From JANXLO01 sp043762265 (GTDB taxonomy: Bacteria; Armatimonadota; Chthonomonadetes; Chthonomonadales; Chthonomonadaceae), in NCBI GenBank assembly GCA_043762265.1, contig JAYUMV010000224.1, positions 1-8,257 on the forward strand: DNA of 8,257 nucleotides. Reading direction: 5' to 3'. The notes beneath the pieces were generated by a model. That model had not been told where the DNA came from, ran no database searches, and saw nothing but the letters and a program-made list of their open reading frames with translations. Shown here piece by piece: positions 6,815 through 8,257 of the stretch. Position 1 is the stretch's first letter. Each line of letters opens with the position of its first letter. A program made the position numbers and the translations under genes.

Positions 6815-7762
6815 ATGAGAAAGCAACTTCTGCCCGGAACGGACCTCTACGTTTCGGAACTCTGTTTTGGAATGGGTGGATTTGGGACAACGACACGCGG
6901 AGACGCAACCGACCGCCTCGTCACAGCTTATCTGGAGGCGGGAGGCAACTTCTTCGACACCGCCCACTGCTATCTCTTCTGGGAAGAAAATGGCGACGGC
7001 GCCAGCGAACGCGAACTCGGTGCCTGCCTGCGTCGGCTCTGTGTGCGAGATCAGGTCGTGTTGGCGACCAAAGGCGGTCATCCGGACGCGGGCGCAGCCT
7101 ATCGCCGCCCCGCCGACTATCTTTCCGCAAGAACCTTGACATCAGACATCAATGACAGTCTCGAACGACTGGGAGATGCCCGGATCGATCTCTACTATCT
7201 GCATCGCGACGATCCCCGAATGACGGTGGAGCAGATCATCGACATCCTGAACCTCGAAATCGAACGGGGACGGATCGGAGCGCTCGGGGCGAGCAACTGG
7301 TCTGTGCAACGCATCGCAGCGGCCAACGCCTATGCACAGCATCAGGGGCTTCACGGGTTCGCCGTCTCATCGGTCATGTGCAGCCTCGCGGATCCGGACT
7401 GGAAAATCACTCCTGAACCCACTATGCGTTATGTCACCTCCGAAGAGGAGACCTGGCACACGGCAACGCAGATGCCTATTGTCGCCTACTCCGCCACCGG
7501 GACTGGCTACTTTGCACGCGCTGCCGACCCCACGAAACCACCGACAAATACGGCGAACGAGGCGAGGCGCACCCGCGCTCAATCTCTGGCTATCGACCTC
7601 GGATGTTCCCCGACGCAGATCGCTGTCGCATGGTTGCTGCACCAGCCCTACCCGATCCTGCCCCTCTTCGGAACTACCAAGACCGACCACCTCGCCGAGA
7701 TTCTCCGCGCCCCTGCCATCGAGCTGACACCCGATCAGGTATATTGGCTGCGGCACGGCTAA
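6815..7762 (+). CDS. Aldo/keto reductase
   Basis: 315 residues from ATG 6815, with GGAGG (6801-6805) 9 nt upstream. A GTG at 6779 is in frame but has no ribosome site. It is a TIM-barrel NAD(P)H-dependent carbonyl oxidoreductase. The catalytic tetrad is visible: D48 and Y53 in FFDTAHCY, K86 in VVLATKGG, and H130 in YYLHRDDP. SERELG (64-69) and GRIGALGASNWS fit the family pattern. The C-terminal part has the cofactor-phosphate region around PLFGTTKTDHLAEIL, where the usual P-x-x-G-(T/S) element appears as PLFGTTK. The substrate cannot be deduced. It stands alone, divergent from apt and convergent with the DsbA remnant, so no pathway link is suggested. Confidence 0.93.
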   Translation: MRKQLLPGTDLYVSELCFGMGGFGTTTRGDATDRLVTAYLEAGGNFFDTAHCYLFWEENGDGASERELGACLRRLCVRDQVVLATKGGHPDAGAAYRRPADYLSARTLTSDINDSLERLGDARIDLYYLHRDDPRMTVEQIIDILNLEIERGRIGALGASNWSVQRIAAANAYAQHQGLHGFAVSSVMCSLADPDWKITPEPTMRYVTSEEETWHTATQMPIVAYSATGTGYFARAADPTKPPTNTANEARRTRAQSLAIDLGCSPTQIAVAWLLHQPYPILPLFGTTKTDHLAEILRAPAIELTPDQVYWLRHG

Positions 7763-7772
7763 AGAATGTCCA

Positions 7773-7800
7773 AGGAGGCGCTGATTCGGGATGCCTTCCT
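7773..7800. terminator. Weak hairpin after the aldo/keto reductase gene
   Basis: AGGAGGC (7773-7779) can pair with GCCTTCCT (7793-7800) with one bulged T and a 13-nt loop. It lies in the 45-bp gap between two convergent frames, where a terminator is expected. There is no U-tract, so the call is weak. Confidence 0.25.
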
Positions 7801-7807
7801 GTAGAGA

Positions 7808-8134
7808 TTACTGCAGCTGCGCGGAGACCTGTTCCAGAGATTGCAGTTTCAGGACGGTTCCGTCCGCCAAACAAAGCAAAAAGGTAGGAGTTTCCTGGAT
7901 GCCGAACTCATCGCCGGTACGAATGTCTTGCTGCACCGCCGCTTCTGCCTGCCCCATGTCTGACGTATGCAGCCGATCCATTGTAGCCTGCGTCAGGTGA
8001 GCATCCAGAGCATAGAGCGTCTTGTGCGTCTCCCAGAAATATCCCTTGAACCGTTGCGCTTCTGCAATCAGCGCAGCTTGATGCGCGCATGGGTGGATGC
8101 GTATGATTCCCCATACATATATAAGTAACGAGCT
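7808..8134 (-). pseudogene. C-terminal remnant of a DsbA-type thioredoxin-fold protein
   Basis: Read on the minus strand, the frame ending at TAA 7808-7810 gives a typical C-terminal half of a DsbA/Thioredoxin_4 protein: IHPCAHQAALIAEAQ (family pattern HPxAxxAAxAAEAA), KGYFWETHKTLY (pattern GxFWEMHDxLF), DIRTGDEFGIQETPTFLL (with the cis-Pro TP), then a short beta strand and final helix. Such proteins are thiol-disulfide oxidoreductases. The N-terminal half, with the CxxC active site, is missing. No ATG, GTG or TTG in this frame precedes the conserved part, and an in-frame stop occurs at 8201-8203. The fragment's upstream end is AT-rich and unlike coding DNA. Just before HP the usual RHFPL strand is replaced by WGII. 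I infer a gene truncated by deletion or insertion. A sequencing frameshift is the alternative. Confidence 0.6.
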
Positions 8135-8200
8135 GGCCGAAAAATGCAGGGTGATCGAACTTTTTTTGCAGATTCGATGCCTATTTTTTAAGTAAGTGGG
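8135..8200. other. AT-rich non-coding junction
   Basis: This short stretch includes T7 (8161-8167) and T6 (8184-8189) runs and differs in base composition from the coding DNA on both sides. It separates the broken DsbA-like frame from a minus-strand stop at 8201-8203. It could be a rearrangement or element boundary; no clear terminal inverted repeat or target duplication is visible inside the window. Confidence 0.4.
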
Positions 8201-8257
8201 TCAACCGGTGCGAATATCGCGAAGGTACTTAACATGGGTGTCGAGGAAGACCCGGTT
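8201..8257 (-). CDS. Possible C-terminal tail of a gene beyond the right edge
   Basis: On the minus strand the frame ending with TGA at 8201-8203 is open to the window edge and reads RVFLDTHVKYLRDIRTG. Most of its 18 codons end in G or C, as in the real genes here. It is too short to identify a family, and chance openness is quite possible. Confidence 0.25.
   Translation of the reverse strand, partial: NRVFLDTHVKYLRDIRTG

Noticed and set aside
7908..8114. 68-codon minus-strand frame starting at 8114
   Set aside because: It is in a different frame from the recognisable DsbA-like sequence, which explains the same bases better.
1..8257. CRISPR array, tRNA, rRNA or complete insertion sequence
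   Set aside because: No regularly spaced direct repeats, tRNA-like cloverleaf, rRNA sequence or transposase were found by reading both strands.

Overview
This is a GC-rich bacterial window with short intergenic gaps, good Shine-Dalgarno sequences and ordinary bacterial housekeeping genes. Nothing in it fixes the species. A soil-type, high-GC phylum such as Acidobacteriota is only a guess.

Region 1 (1-4151, + strand) is the notable part: a tightly packed three-gene operon that looks like a retron system. Its genes encode (i) the C-terminal 252 residues of an ARM/HEAT-like helical-repeat protein that enters from outside the window, (ii) a 653-residue protein with a winged-helix region, a SWIM zinc finger and a C-terminal LigA-type BRCT domain, and (iii) a 475-residue reverse transcriptase. 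The RT carries both signature motifs of retron RTs (NAxxH just before the catalytic Asp motif, VTG after the YADD motif). It also has an extra N-terminal charged helical region of about 120 residues. ARM protein + winged-helix/SWIM protein + RT is, as I recall it, the composition of type XIII retrons in the published retron classification and defence-gene catalogues. The genes are coupled (4-bp gap, then 4-bp overlap), so no msr-msd RNA gene can sit between them. It should lie upstream of the window, or be hidden in coding sequence.

Region 2 (4162-7762) is ordinary chromosome. It holds an AcuC-like class I histone-deacetylase-family gene (-), convergent with the RT with only 10 bp between the stops; a small GlsB/YeaQ-type membrane protein (+); a 394-bp non-coding stretch with four stem-loops between the ends of two convergent genes; apt, adenine phosphoribosyltransferase (-); and, divergent from it, an aldo/keto reductase (+).

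Region 3 (7763-8257) holds the C-terminal part of a DsbA-type thioredoxin-fold protein on the minus strand. It has no start codon and no CxxC, and it runs into an AT-rich stretch and an in-frame stop, so it looks like a decayed or truncated gene. The last 57 bases contain an open minus-strand frame that may be the tail of another gene.

The likely functional unit is region 1. The RT would make RNA-linked DNA from an msr-msd transcript, and the two partner proteins would act as the accessory/effector and nucleic-acid-binding parts of an anti-phage system. That role is inferred from the retron family and was not read from the sequence.
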